64,000 bases of DNA from Rossellomorea sp. y25 (GCF_038049935.1 NZ_CP145886.1:1496501-1560500); one strand, 5' to 3'; shown: positions 23,583 through 33,130, counted from the stretch's first letter. Numbers and translations: made by a program. Notes: generated from the sequence alone by a model not told the origin.

Positions 23583-24801
23583 TGTTGAAAGTATTTGGAA
23601 GAAACGAATCGTAGAGTATAATCAAGAGCTTCAAAAGTACTTGAAATACATGTTTAACGATCATTTATTATTCGTCCTGATTTTTGCATTGGGAGGAGCA
23701 GCGTATACGTATAATCAGTGGGTGAAAACCCTGGATCCGGCTTTTCCTGCACCACTCATCATGGCGGTGATTCTGGGTCTCTTATTGGCATGGAGTCCCG
23801 TTTATACGTTTTTGAGGGAAGCGGATGCCGTGTTTCTTCTGCCATTAGAGGGGCGCTTATCAAGCTATTTCACCAAATGCATCTGGATTAGTTTCATGTT
23901 TCAATCGTATATTCAACTGCTCGTACTGGCTGCACTCATGCCGATGTATGTAGCGGTATCAGACAGCAGCTTTGGAAGCTTCTTTCCGTTACTTGGCTTT
24001 GTATTAGCCTTAAAGGTATGGAACCTATATGTACGCTGGTTTATGCTGCGCTTTCAGGAAAGGGAAGCTCACCTGCAGGACAGCTTTTTGCGTTTTTTAT
24101 TAAGCGGTACTCTCGTGTTCTTAGTATTATCAGGAGCTGACATTTGGATGATCACGGTCGTTGTCTTCATTATGCTCGGATATGCGCTCTACTTTTATCA
24201 ATCAACAAAAGGAAAAAATCTTAAATGGGATTTGTTAATCAACTTGGAGGAGCAGCGGATGCTGATCTTTTACCGGATCGCCAATATGTTCACTGATGTC
24301 CCTAAGCTGAAAGGAAAGGTGCACAGGAGAAAATGGCTTGATGGAATTGTGAAAACATCATTCACCCAAGCATCAACCTATCGCTATTTGTATCTTCGCT
24401 CATTGGTGAGAACAAGTGAATATTCAGGTCTTTATCTTCGTTTGACCTTGATCGGCGTTTTGCTGATTTATTCAAATTCGTCCTTTATTTTCAGCATTCT
24501 GACTGCTTTGGTGTTTCTGTATTTAACCGCTTTTCAGCTCATACCAATGTTTAAACGGTTTGATTATAAAATCTGGGTGCTCATTTATCCCGTCTCAAGG
24601 GAATTGAAGAAATCATCCTTCCAAAAAATCATGAATCAGGCGATGATGATCCAAGCGGTTGTATTTTGCCTTCCTTTATTCATTAAGGGGGCTTGGGTGG
24701 AAGGAGTGATTACCCTACTCGTTGGGCTGTCATTCTCCATATTGTTTAGCCAATTTTACTTAGTTCAGCGATTGAAAAAGATGGAAGAAACATTATTTTA
24801 G
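23572..24801 (+). CDS. ecsB: EcsB, ABC transporter membrane subunit
   Basis: A 409-residue integral membrane protein with about eight or more helices and a short basic N-terminal cytoplasmic start (SIWKKRIVEYNQELQKYLKY). It matches EcsB in size and position and is translationally coupled to ecsA (11-bp overlap; AAAGGA before ATG 23572 lies inside ecsA). It should form the channel of the Ecs complex. The transported substrate is not established, though peptide export or clearance has been proposed for Ecs. Confidence 0.92.
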   Translation: MMNNVESIWKKRIVEYNQELQKYLKYMFNDHLLFVLIFALGGAAYTYNQWVKTLDPAFPAPLIMAVILGLLLAWSPVYTFLREADAVFLLPLEGRLSSYFTKCIWISFMFQSYIQLLVLAALMPMYVAVSDSSFGSFFPLLGFVLALKVWNLYVRWFMLRFQEREAHLQDSFLRFLLSGTLVFLVLSGADIWMITVVVFIMLGYALYFYQSTKGKNLKWDLLINLEEQRMLIFYRIANMFTDVPKLKGKVHRRKWLDGIVKTSFTQASTYRYLYLRSLVRTSEYSGLYLRLTLIGVLLIYSNSSFIFSILTALVFLYLTAFQLIPMFKRFDYKIWVLIYPVSRELKKSSFQKIMNQAMMIQAVVFCLPLFIKGAWVEGVITLLVGLSFSILFSQFYLVQRLKKMEETLF

Positions 24802-24867
24802 TGAAACAATCCAGTAGGAAGAAACGTATAGAATGAGTAAGCCGATAAAAAAGGACGGTGGTTCAGT

Positions 24868-25572
24868 GTGAACCATGAAAAAGAAGAGCTCGATTCCTGG
24901 AAACGTAAGTTCAGTAGAAAATCGTCTATCTTTCAACGGGTTTCTAAACAAGCTCAAACAAAAGTGAATCAATTGATACCTGAGAAAGCGCACAAATTGG
25001 TAACGGAAAGCATTAAGAGAATGGTAGAAGTTACGTTAAAGGGCAGTGAGTGGGTACCTCTTCATCAGATATCATTGAGGCCTTCATTAGAGGGAAGAGA
25101 AAGGCTAATGATGGAACGAATGGAATTTTACCGAAAAGCTGCGACGATTGAAGGAGCAGGAACTGGTGCAGGTGGAATCTTTCTCGGTTTGGCAGATTTT
25201 CCGTTGCTTTTATCAATCAAAATGAAATTCCTAAGCGAATGCTCTGCCATTCATGGGTATGATGTAAAACAATATGAAGAACGACTGTTTCTTTTGTATG
25301 TGTTTCAACTGGCATTCTCCAGTGATTCTCATAAAAAACATGTCCTGTACATCATCGAAAACTGGGATGAGGAAAAAGAAAAGCTAATGGAATTGGACTG
25401 GCGAACCTTTCAACAGGAGTATCGGGATTACATTGATTTCGTGAAATTGTTTCAACTCATTCCGGGAGTAGGAGCTGTCGTTGGGGCCTATGCAAACTAT
25501 CAGCTTCTTGATCAACTGGGGGAAGTGGCAAAATTTGCTTATCGGATTCGGTACTTTAATGAATTAGAATAG
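24868..25572 (+). CDS. ecsC: EcsC-family protein
   Basis: A 234-residue protein of the EcsC family. The central part carries a glycine-rich hydrophobic stretch (GAGTGAGGIFLGLADFPLLL) and the C-terminal half includes IPGVGAVVGAYANYQLLD, both typical for EcsC. It is third in the ecsABC order but its role is unknown; ecsC is dispensable in B. subtilis. The GTG start lies 66 bp after ecsB, and a terminator follows. Confidence 0.9.
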   Translation: MNHEKEELDSWKRKFSRKSSIFQRVSKQAQTKVNQLIPEKAHKLVTESIKRMVEVTLKGSEWVPLHQISLRPSLEGRERLMMERMEFYRKAATIEGAGTGAGGIFLGLADFPLLLSIKMKFLSECSAIHGYDVKQYEERLFLLYVFQLAFSSDSHKKHVLYIIENWDEEKEKLMELDWRTFQQEYRDYIDFVKLFQLIPGVGAVVGAYANYQLLDQLGEVAKFAYRIRYFNELE

Positions 25573-25581
25573 TAGTGAGGG

Positions 25582-25612
25582 AAGGTCGATCGTGATGGTC
25601 GATCTTTTTTTG
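25582..25612 (+). terminator. Terminator of the ecs operon
   Basis: AAGGTCGATC pairs with GGTCGATCTT using two G-U pairs, followed by a run of T residues. Confidence 0.8.
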
Positions 25613-25711
25613 TGAGCTGGGCTTTACGGGAAATGAACGCTTTTTTTATTTCCTTTGAATATTCAGGTATAGTTAGGAAGTACGGTTACATTGATTTAGA
25701 GAGGTGTTTAG

Positions 25712-26119
25712 ATGAACAAACGTAAAAAGGGATTGAAGCTGTTAGGACTTATTCTATTCTCATTCTTCTTCTTTTTAGCCGGGGTGTTTCACTTTATTGA
25801 AGCTCAAGGATTTGCCCGAATGATTCCTGAAATCATCCCCCTAAGAGAAGAAATCGTTTATATTACGGGAATGATTGAATTTATATTAGCTGTGCTGCTG
25901 CTCATTCCAAAGACACGGGAAAAAGCCGGAATCATCACAGCGATTTATTTAGTTCTCATCTTTCCTGCCAACATCTATGCGGCCATTAAAGGAATTCCAG
26001 CTCCAGGGAATGAAGAAGCGAATGTAGTGCTGCTATGGGTGAGGTTATTGTTTCAACCGCTCCTGATCTGGTGGGTATTGGTGGTAAGTAAGATCGAGAA
26101 AAATCATCGCTTTTACTAA
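25712..26119 (+). CDS. DoxX-family membrane protein
   Basis: A 135-residue protein with four transmembrane helices (about residues 8-28, 44-62, 70-92, 108-127). Features such as FFLAGVFHFIEA near the first helix and ITGMIEFILAVLLLIPKTR at the second match DoxX-like proteins. Members have been tied to redox and thiol homeostasis, but this one has no assigned substrate. GAGGTG lies before ATG 25712, and a shared terminator follows. No operon partner. Confidence 0.8.
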   Translation: MNKRKKGLKLLGLILFSFFFFLAGVFHFIEAQGFARMIPEIIPLREEIVYITGMIEFILAVLLLIPKTREKAGIITAIYLVLIFPANIYAAIKGIPAPGNEEANVVLLWVRLLFQPLLIWWVLVVSKIEKNHRFY

Positions 26120-26123
26120 GAGT

Positions 26124-26164
26124 AAAGGATCAGGCCCTTATCATATGGCACCTGATCCTTTTTT
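26124..26164. terminator. Bidirectional terminator between doxX and yhaA
   Basis: AAAGGATCAGG pairs with CCTGATCCTTT around about 16 bases, followed by T residues on the plus strand; it also lies just after yhaA on the minus strand. Confidence 0.88.
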
Positions 26165-26169
26165 ATGTG

Positions 26170-27375
26170 TTAATTTGTCAGCGTCGATTCTGTGACAGAA
26201 TGTCTTTGTTGATATTGAATGACAGCAGACGCCAGTGATTTAGCGGCTATAAGAAGAGCTTTTTCGTTAATATCAAACTTTGGATGATGGTGGGGGAAGG
26301 CAACTTCAACATTTTCCGGCTTGGCTCCCGTAAAAAAGAAGGTACCCTTTACATGTTCTAAGTAATGAGAGAAATCCTCCCCGCCCATTTGCATTTCAAT
26401 TTCTTCCACTACATGAACTTCATCGACTGTATCCACACTTTGAATCAATAGATCCGTTTCTTCAGCGTGATTAACGACAGCAGGATATCCGCGTTCATAC
26501 ACATATTCATACTCACAACGGGCTGAAAGACATGCACCTTTCAAGATCTGTTCGATTTCTTCTTCAATAAAGTCTCTGACCTCAGGATTGAATGTACGGA
26601 CTGTTCCAATGAGTTTAGCGGAATCGGCAATCACATTAAATGCGTTTTCTGCCATAAACGAACCGATTGTCACAACGGCAGATTCAATCGGATTCACTCT
26701 TCTGCTGACAATTTGTTGAAGCTCTGAAACGACTTGAGCTCCTATCACGATGGAATCCTTTGTTTTATGAGGTTGTGCCCCGTGACCGCCGGACCCCTTG
26801 ATTACAATTTCAAATCTATCAGCAGCAGCCATTATTGGACCTGTTCGATATAAAACCTTTCCAAGCGGTTCACTGGACCATAAATGAGTTCCGAAAATAA
26901 CATCCACTCCATCGAGGCAGCCCGCTTCAATCATGGGTTTCGCTCCGCCCGGAGCATATTCTTCCGCATGCTGATGAATGAGAACCACAGTACCTGAAAG
27001 CTTACTACGCATTTCATGGAGGGTTTTACCCAATACTAACAGGGTTGCTGTATGGCCGTCATGACCACATGCATGCATGACTCCTGGAACGGTGGAGCGA
27101 TATTCCACATCCTTTTCATCCTGGATGGGAAGGGCGTCAAAATCTGCACGGAGGGCCACCGTTTTACCTGGGAGAGCCCCTTCGATTCTTGCGACTACCC
27201 CATTGCCGCCGACTTGTTCCTTAACCGGTACGCCGATGCTTTTGTAGTAATCAGCTATGTATGCAGCTGTATTTTTTTCTTGGAAGGATAATTCAGGATG
27301 TTGATGAAGATATCTTCTGATCTCAACCATTTCTATCCAACGTTCTTCTAATTTCTGATATAATTCATTCAGCAA
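26170..27375 (-). CDS. yhaA: YhaA, M20-family N-acyl amino acid amidohydrolase
   Basis: A 401-residue metallopeptidase of the M20D/amidohydrolase type. The metal-binding blocks HACGHDGHTA and HQHAEE are present, followed by the dimerisation domain with GSGGHGAQPH, and a C-terminal MGGEDFSHYLE that provides a further ligand. Such enzymes remove acyl groups from amino acids (hippurate or N-acetyl amino acids). I chose TTG 27375, eight bases behind AGGAGG; GTG 27381 is too close. Cytoplasmic. Order ecsC-yhaA-yhfA matches B. subtilis. Confidence 0.9.
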   Translation of the reverse strand: MLNELYQKLEERWIEMVEIRRYLHQHPELSFQEKNTAAYIADYYKSIGVPVKEQVGGNGVVARIEGALPGKTVALRADFDALPIQDEKDVEYRSTVPGVMHACGHDGHTATLLVLGKTLHEMRSKLSGTVVLIHQHAEEYAPGGAKPMIEAGCLDGVDVIFGTHLWSSEPLGKVLYRTGPIMAAADRFEIVIKGSGGHGAQPHKTKDSIVIGAQVVSELQQIVSRRVNPIESAVVTIGSFMAENAFNVIADSAKLIGTVRTFNPEVRDFIEEEIEQILKGACLSARCEYEYVYERGYPAVVNHAEETDLLIQSVDTVDEVHVVEEIEMQMGGEDFSHYLEHVKGTFFFTGAKPENVEVAFPHHHPKFDINEKALLIAAKSLASAVIQYQQRHSVTESTLTN

Positions 27376-27470
27376 GTGCACAACCTCCTAGTATTTGATG
27401 AATATTACGAATATTATAACACTAAATATTGAGAGGGAAGTAGTCAGAGTGAAATTCAAGGAGGATCAAG

Positions 27471-28070
27471 ATGAAGAAGTTTCGATACATAACGGCCATC
27501 ATTTCATTTGTACTGTTTATGACTATCGCACATTTTGTTTTTTATGAGATGGAGATTTTAGGTGATGAGTATCTCTTGTCCAGCATGAGCAACCTTCACT
27601 TAATAGAATCGTTTTCCGTAATCGGTACTGAAATAGTGATCGGGATCGCATCCATCGCCCTTATTTTATATCTTTGGTGGGTCAAGAAGGACTATGTTGG
27701 AATCATCACCGTTGTTGTGCTGGTAGCTGGAAGTAACGTGCTAAATAAAACCATCAAAGGCTTGATGGAAAGAGAAAGACCTCCATTTTCACATGGCGAG
27801 GAAGGGTTCAGTTTTCCCAGCGGCCATGCCATGGTAGGACTGGTCTTCTTACTCGTCATTGCATACTTCATTAGTAGAGAGATCTCTTCAACTGGAATGA
27901 AAGTGAGCCTCTTTATCCTGTCCATCATCCTTTCCATGTTGACAGGGCTCAGCAGAATAGTGGAACAGGCTCATTATCCATCAGATGTCGCAGCCGGATA
28001 CCTGCTCGGATACTCCTTTTTCGTACTGTGCATCTTTCTCTATGAGAAGCGGCCGAAACAAGATAAATAG
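27471..28070 (+). CDS. PAP2-family membrane phosphatase
   Basis: A 199-residue, six-helix membrane protein with the three PAP2 motifs: K-x6-RP in KGLMERERPP, PSGH in FPSGHAM, and SR-x5-H-x3-D in SRIVEQAHYPSD. The family dephosphorylates undecaprenyl pyrophosphate, phosphatidylglycerophosphate or other lipid phosphates on the outer face of the membrane. ATG 27471 follows GGAGGATCAAG. It is divergent from yhaA and single. Undecaprenyl-pyrophosphate phosphatase (bacitracin resistance) is a fair guess but not provable here. Confidence 0.88.
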   Translation: MKKFRYITAIISFVLFMTIAHFVFYEMEILGDEYLLSSMSNLHLIESFSVIGTEIVIGIASIALILYLWWVKKDYVGIITVVVLVAGSNVLNKTIKGLMERERPPFSHGEEGFSFPSGHAMVGLVFLLVIAYFISREISSTGMKVSLFILSIILSMLTGLSRIVEQAHYPSDVAAGYLLGYSFFVLCIFLYEKRPKQDK

Positions 28071-28100
28071 AGGGACGGACCTTATACAAGGTCCGTCCCT
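28071..28100. terminator. Hairpin between PAP2 gene and yhfA
   Basis: AGGGACGGACCTT pairs perfectly with AAGGTCCGTCCCT around four bases. T tracts are short on both strands. Confidence 0.65.
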
Positions 28101-28108
28101 CACTATGT

Positions 28109-29506
28109 TCAAATCAAGAACATCGCCACAATTGTAGTTGCTATTAATCCGATGGTAACAGGAAGCATGTTACGCCGTGCGAGTTCGAATGGATCGACTC
28201 CACAGATGGCGGCAGCTGGGATGAGGGCCCATGGGACAAGTGTTCCGCCGCCGACCCAGATGGCTGCCACTTGCCCGAGGGCGGTTAGGGTAGCGACACC
28301 GGACCCAATGCTATCTGCGAATAGATTGGCTACGGAACCAGCAAGGGAGATGCCGGAAAAACCGGATCCGTCGAGACCCGTGATCGCTCCAACGGTCGTA
28401 AGGGTGATCGCTCCGACTGCTGTAGAAAGGGGAACGATGGCAGCAAGGGATGCCCCGAGGTCATTGACGATTCCTTGTGATGTTGAAGGTAGGAAATCGC
28501 CGATAATCGTTTGAAACCCAGAGTCTCCCAAGTAGAAGAAAGCAGCGATTGGAATCACGGGACCAAAGACTTTAAATCCAAACTGAAAACCGTCAATCAT
28601 GAAGCTCGTCGTTTTCTCCAATCCCTTTCCTTTAAAGGCAGCCAATGAAATCAAGAGAAGTATGATGATGGATGTTCCACCGATCAGTGCGGTTGCATCT
28701 CCTCCTTGAAGGTCAAATAAAACCATAGCGGTAATATCCAGGGCAAATAAAATAGGGATAAGAATGGCAATTGTTCTTTTCCATCCTGTAGGTAACAGGT
28801 TAGGTGACTCCTCCTGAACCTGGCCGATGGACGCCAGGGAGCTCGAATCCACCGAAAGGATTCCCCGCTTCATATCTCTTTTAAGGAAAAGGAACGCAGT
28901 AACAGTTGTGACGACACCCATCACGATAATAAGGGGGATACTTGCAGAAATAACATCTGATACAGGTATGCCTGCTGCGTCGGCCGTTAACTTCGGAGCA
29001 GCCTGAATGACAAAGTCACCTGAAAGGGCTATACCGTGACCGAATAAGTTCATGGCCATGGCGATTCCAAGAGCAGGTAATCCGACTCTAAGGGCGACTG
29101 GTACTAATACTGCACCCAAGAGGGCTACTGCAGGCGACGGCCAAAAAAACCAAGAAATAAACATCATCACAAGACCGATTGTCCAGTAAGCCAGGGCAGG
29201 TGTCCGGATGAACTTTGTAAACGGGCGGATCATGACATCGTTAATACCGGTGGTCGTCAGTCCTTTACTCATCGCTACGATAATGGATATCACGAGAATG
29301 GTAGACAGCAGTTCGGTGATGGCGAATATAAAACTATTAAATATACTACTAATCGATCCGCTTAGAGACCCTGTTGCCACCAGGGCAATACTGAAGATCC
29401 CCAGGATACATACGATCGTGGTGTCTTTCCGAAAAATCATGAATAGGATGATGAATCCTATGAAAGCTAAATAAATCCAATGAAGAGCTGTTAAATCAAT
29501 CCCCAT
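28109..29506 (-). CDS. yhfA: YhfA, putative transporter (GntP/CitM-like)
   Basis: A 465-residue, 11-12-helix permease. It starts MGIDLTALHWIYLAFIGF, and the repeated small-residue helices (AVALLGAVLVPVALRVGLPALG; ITLTTVGAITGLDGSGFSG) resemble ion-coupled anion/gluconate-type carriers. Length and neighbourhood equal YhfA of B. subtilis (463). Substrate unknown. On the minus strand AGGAGG stands before the ATG. No paired regulatory gene. Confidence 0.85.
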   Translation of the reverse strand: MGIDLTALHWIYLAFIGFIILFMIFRKDTTIVCILGIFSIALVATGSLSGSISSIFNSFIFAITELLSTILVISIIVAMSKGLTTTGINDVMIRPFTKFIRTPALAYWTIGLVMMFISWFFWPSPAVALLGAVLVPVALRVGLPALGIAMAMNLFGHGIALSGDFVIQAAPKLTADAAGIPVSDVISASIPLIIVMGVVTTVTAFLFLKRDMKRGILSVDSSSLASIGQVQEESPNLLPTGWKRTIAILIPILFALDITAMVLFDLQGGDATALIGGTSIIILLLISLAAFKGKGLEKTTSFMIDGFQFGFKVFGPVIPIAAFFYLGDSGFQTIIGDFLPSTSQGIVNDLGASLAAIVPLSTAVGAITLTTVGAITGLDGSGFSGISLAGSVANLFADSIGSGVATLTALGQVAAIWVGGGTLVPWALIPAAAICGVDPFELARRNMLPVTIGLIATTIVAMFLI

Positions 29507-29617
29507 TAGAAAAAACCTCCTCTAAATCGTTCCTCAAACTTAGGCATATGCCCTGATCTGTACTATAGATTATGAAAATAGTGAAAAGGTGTGATGCAAA
29601 GTAGAAACATTTTTTCC

Positions 29618-29681
29618 GTCTCGAGACTGAGGCAAAATCATGCCGATGCTCCTCAAATACGTTGAGAAACCAATCTATAAT
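29618..29681 (+). promoter_or_regulatory. Palindrome and promoter of the lia-like operon
   Basis: GTCTCGAGAC (29618-29627) is a perfect 10-bp palindrome. TATAAT at 29676-29681 is a perfect -10 box whose -35 position (CTCAAA) is poor, as expected for an activator-dependent promoter. The palindrome is about 65 bp before the likely transcription start and may be the LiaR site. Its match to the known LiaR box was not checked. Confidence 0.5.
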
Positions 29682-29747
29682 GAAAGAAGTAACAGGAATT
29701 TATCCATTAATAGCGAAACTAATAGTAGATGTAAAGGTGGTGTTGGG

Positions 29748-30563
29748 ATGAGGTATAAGGGAAGAAAACAATGGTTTTTCTCGTTCATGTTGATGGCGAT
29801 AGGATTGTTGTTATTACTATTGAATATTGGTGTCATTTCCTTGGAAATAACGCAGATATTTGTCAATATTATTCCGATTTTGTTGTTACTCCTTGGCTTG
29901 AAGTGGACGGTAGACAGTTTTTTGAAGGAAAGCTTTGGGAAATTACTGTTTGGACTATTCAGTATGGTGTTAGGGGGGCTCATTATACTCGATGGGTACG
30001 ATGTAGTGGATTTCGACTATGGAAGCTGGTGGAAACTATGGCCTCTCTTTATTATTGCCATTGCCATTAATAGAGTGGGAAGAAATAAACCCATCAAGAT
30101 TAGCATAAGCAATGAATCGCCAAATAAAGAGGAGACATCTCACATAGGTTTTGAAAATCAGCCGTTGGGGGAGAAATTCCTTCAAAAGAAGAATAAAATG
30201 AACAAAGGGTTTATTGTCGGGGATATACGTTTTTCTGAGCCTAACTGGCCGCTGGAATCAATGAATCTTTACAATGCCATTGGAGATTACTATTTTGACT
30301 TTAGTAAGGCTTTTATACCAGAAGGGGAAACTCCCATTGATATTAAGGGCTGGATTGGTGATGTAAAGATGATCATTCCAGAAAACGTTCCAGTGGAGAT
30401 CACCTTGAAAGTGCAGGTAGGGGATATTAAATTATTCGACCAAAAGTCTGCTGATATTCGTTCCGAGCTTTATTACCGTTCGCCTGAATACGAGCACGCA
30501 AGCAAAAAGATCAAACTGAACGTTAATGTAAAAATAGGATCGATTCGAATCAGCCGAGTGTGA
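29748..30563 (+). CDS. liaF: LiaF-like membrane inhibitor of an envelope-stress system
   Basis: A 271-residue protein: about four transmembrane helices in the first 115 residues (including WFFSFMLMAIGLLLLL and LWPLFIIAIAI), then a soluble beta-rich C-terminal domain with WIGDVKMIIPENVPVEI, the signature of the LiaF/VraT (DUF2154) family. LiaF keeps the kinase LiaS off until the envelope is stressed by lipid II-binding antibiotics. ATG 29748 follows AAAGGTGG. It leads the three-gene liaFSR order. The B. subtilis liaIH target genes are not in this window. Confidence 0.88.
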   Translation: MRYKGRKQWFFSFMLMAIGLLLLLLNIGVISLEITQIFVNIIPILLLLLGLKWTVDSFLKESFGKLLFGLFSMVLGGLIILDGYDVVDFDYGSWWKLWPLFIIAIAINRVGRNKPIKISISNESPNKEETSHIGFENQPLGEKFLQKKNKMNKGFIVGDIRFSEPNWPLESMNLYNAIGDYYFDFSKAFIPEGETPIDIKGWIGDVKMIIPENVPVEITLKVQVGDIKLFDQKSADIRSELYYRSPEYEHASKKIKLNVNVKIGSIRISRV

Positions 30564-30600
30564 TCAGAGACCGATTTATCCAGTGAAAGGAGGGGAGAAC

Positions 30601-31629
30601 GTGGAAAAGTCATCAAATATTCGCAACTGGATTTTTAAAAGCTTTTTCATGATGTCCACCATGGCTGTCTTGCTTTTCTTTATTTCCTTGCAGGTCTATC
30701 TGTACTTAGCTGAAAACCCAAGCTTTTCCCTTCAGGTTTCACTATATTTAACCATTTGGCTGGCAAGCATTCTTCTATTATTAAGCATATATTTCGGATT
30801 TCGCACAGGATATACATTTAAAGGAAGAATTGATGATATTTCCACCTTTGTAACGCTGTTAAGAAGCGGGAAGTTTTCTGCCAGGGTGGACCGATTCGAA
30901 CACGATGAGCTTGGGGTCTTATCGGATGAATTAAATCAACTTGCTGTGTTCATTCAAGAACAGGTGAAATCACTCCAGAGGTTAGCCGATGAAAAATCCG
31001 AGCTTGCCGACCAGGCTCATCAAGCAGCTGTCATGGAAGAACGGCAAAGACTGGCGAGGGATTTGCATGATTCAGTCAGTCAGCAATTATTCGCATTAAA
31101 TATGCTATCTTCTGCCGCGCAAAAAAGTATCGGGACAGACTCTAAGAAGGTTGAAATGATCGTTAAACAAGTAGCAGACATTGCGGGAAAAGCGCAAGGG
31201 GAGATGAGGGCTCTTCTTCTTCATTTACGACCGATCGATTTAAAAGGTGAAAGTCTTTGTGAAGCCTTAACCATTTTAATTAGAGAATTAAAGGAAAAAA
31301 CACAAATCGAAATCGAAGCAAGTCTAGATGGGATTGAGAATCTTTCAAAGGGAACGGAAACCCATATGTTCAGAATTATTCAGGAAAGCCTCTCCAATAT
31401 CCTTCGTCACTCTGAGGCAACGAAAGTAAAGATTGTGACGGAGAAAAAGGACGGGTATGTCACGTTGTACATTAGTGACAATGGAAGAGGTTTTAACCTG
31501 AGAGAAAACAAGATGACATCTTACGGACTTCAGACAATGAGAGAGCGGGCCGAGGAAATCGGGGGATTGTTTCAAATACGTTCTAAAGAGAAAGAAGGAA
31601 CGTATATTGACCTGAGAATTCCAGTCTAA
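30601..31629 (+). CDS. liaS: LiaS-like sensor histidine kinase
   Basis: A 342-residue HPK7-type kinase: two transmembrane helices near residues 10-30 and 45-65 with a very short outside loop (intramembrane-sensing type), a HAMP-like linker, the phospho-acceptor His156 in RLARDLHDSVSQ, and the ATPase blocks IIQESLSNILRH and ISDNGRGFN. GTG 30601 is chosen, behind AGGAGGGG; an upstream GTG at 30583 would enclose that site. It partners LiaF and LiaR. Known LiaS/VraS homologues respond to cell-wall antibiotics. Confidence 0.9.
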   Translation: MEKSSNIRNWIFKSFFMMSTMAVLLFFISLQVYLYLAENPSFSLQVSLYLTIWLASILLLLSIYFGFRTGYTFKGRIDDISTFVTLLRSGKFSARVDRFEHDELGVLSDELNQLAVFIQEQVKSLQRLADEKSELADQAHQAAVMEERQRLARDLHDSVSQQLFALNMLSSAAQKSIGTDSKKVEMIVKQVADIAGKAQGEMRALLLHLRPIDLKGESLCEALTILIRELKEKTQIEIEASLDGIENLSKGTETHMFRIIQESLSNILRHSEATKVKIVTEKKDGYVTLYISDNGRGFNLRENKMTSYGLQTMRERAEEIGGLFQIRSKEKEGTYIDLRIPV

Positions 31630-31647
31630 ATCAAAGGGGGAAAACAG

Positions 31648-32301
31648 GTGGATAAGGTAAAGGTGATGATTGTAGATGATCACGAAATGGTTCGATTAGG
31701 AATGAAAACCTATTTGCTGACAGAAGATCGGATCGAATTCCTTGGGGAAGCAAAAAGCGGAAATGAAGCGGCTCAGCTTGCGAAGCTGTATATGCCTGAT
31801 GTGATTCTGATGGATTTATTGATGGAGAACGGGAATGGTATCGAGGCAACCAAGAAAATCCTAACTTTTCATCCTGACTGTAAAATTATCATACTTACAA
31901 GCTATTATGATGATGAAAAAGTGTTTCCCGCCATTGAAGCAGGAGCACATAGTTATTTATTGAAAACGGCAAGTGCCGAAGAAGTGACATCGGCTGTTTA
32001 TAAAGCGGTGAAGGGGGAGTCTGTCATTGCCTCCAAAGTGGCAGATAAAATGATGAACCGATTCCGCCCTCAGGAAGTATTGCCTCATGAAGAGCTGACG
32101 TCGAGAGAAATGGATGTATTGAAATGCCTGGGAGAAGGGATGACGAATCAGGAAATATCTGAAGAGCTTTTCATAGGGGTCAAGACTGTCAAAACACATG
32201 TAAGTAATATCCTGAGCAAGCTTGGAGTGGCCGATCGTACGCAGGCAGCCATTTATGCAAATCGAAACGGAATCTTGTATAAAGCTGGTAGTAAAGAGTA
32301 G
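31648..32301 (+). CDS. liaR: LiaR-like NarL-family response regulator
   Basis: A 217-residue response regulator. The receiver domain has the acidic pair in IVDDHEM, phospho-acceptor Asp56 in VILMDLL and Lys in LLKTAS. The C-terminal LuxR-type helix-turn-helix includes LTSREMDVLKCLGEGMTNQEI and VKTHVSNILSKL. It is the output of the liaFSR operon and probably activates its own promoter. GTG 31648 is preceded by AAGGGGG. A very stable terminator ends the operon. Confidence 0.92.
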   Translation: MDKVKVMIVDDHEMVRLGMKTYLLTEDRIEFLGEAKSGNEAAQLAKLYMPDVILMDLLMENGNGIEATKKILTFHPDCKIIILTSYYDDEKVFPAIEAGAHSYLLKTASAEEVTSAVYKAVKGESVIASKVADKMMNRFRPQEVLPHEELTSREMDVLKCLGEGMTNQEISEELFIGVKTVKTHVSNILSKLGVADRTQAAIYANRNGILYKAGSKE

Positions 32302-32341
32302 AGAAGCTTTTGCGAGAAGAATCTATATTGAAAAAAGCAAG

Positions 32342-32391
32342 GGGGCTTAGTCAAGGGGAATGGAATGATTCCCCTTGACTAAGCCCCTTTG
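32342..32391. terminator. Perfect 20-bp bidirectional terminator
   Basis: GGGGCTTAGTCAAGGGGAAT (32342-32361) pairs without mismatch with 32368-32387, loop of six bases, followed by TTT. It ends liaR and the convergent isochorismatase gene. Confidence 0.9.
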
Positions 32392-32408
32392 CGAAAACAA
32401 AACATTTC

Positions 32409-32984
32409 TTAGAATGTAACAGGTTTACTTAATTTTAATCGAGAAGATAGAATGGATTCTGTTGAAGCGATGGTGGCGAATTCATGATGAAGATTAGCCA
32501 GTGACAGACCGTGAACAATTTCTGCGGAAAATAAGGAACCGTCATAGGAATATGTTTCAAAGCATGCTGTGGCATCAAAAGGAACCGTCACATCATACCC
32601 TAAGTTCTGAGCCATGCGAACCGTTGTGGATACACAGTGATTCGTCGTGAAGCCCATCACTACAAGGGATGTGAATTTTTCCCTTTTTAAATATAAATCC
32701 AGGTCCGTATCGATAAAGGCGCTGTTAACGTGCTTAATGATTTGCTTTTCATTTCGTAAAGGACGGAATTCGTCTATAAAATCGAAACCTGAGCAGCTTG
32801 AATGCAGTTGTGATTCCATATCATTGGAAGAATGCTGTACGTGAACGACGGGCCATGCCTTTTCTCTCCATGCGCGAAGAAGCTGATAGGCGTTTTCTTC
32901 CATACCCGGATTATTCCGCTTTCCCCATGAAGGATGACCAAATGCCTTTTGAAAGTCAATCAGAAGCAAACACGTTTGACTCAC
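32409..32984 (-). CDS. Isochorismatase-family cysteine hydrolase
   Basis: A 191-residue protein of the isochorismatase-like hydrolase fold. The catalytic triad can be read as Asp10 (LLLIDFQ), Lys84 (QIIKHVNSAF) and Cys117 (TTNHCVST), with the cis-peptide-like TTNHC context of amidohydrolase members. The family includes nicotinamidases, N-carbamoylsarcosine amidases and plain hydrolases; the true substrate is open. It is a single gene facing liaR. A siderophore-type isochorismatase is unlikely since no partner genes are near. Confidence 0.85.
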   Translation of the reverse strand: MSQTCLLLIDFQKAFGHPSWGKRNNPGMEENAYQLLRAWREKAWPVVHVQHSSNDMESQLHSSCSGFDFIDEFRPLRNEKQIIKHVNSAFIDTDLDLYLKREKFTSLVVMGFTTNHCVSTTVRMAQNLGYDVTVPFDATACFETYSYDGSLFSAEIVHGLSLANLHHEFATIASTESILSSRLKLSKPVTF

Positions 32985-33130
32985 CGGTACTCAACTCCTT
33001 TCATATAGGGTAATGTAAAGTAAATATCTATCCAATACGATAAAGTATACTGTTAATAATTTGTAATTATGTATGTACACCTTAAGTGTAATTGTTAAGA
33101 TTGAAAGGTTTGAATATCAGGATAATAAAT

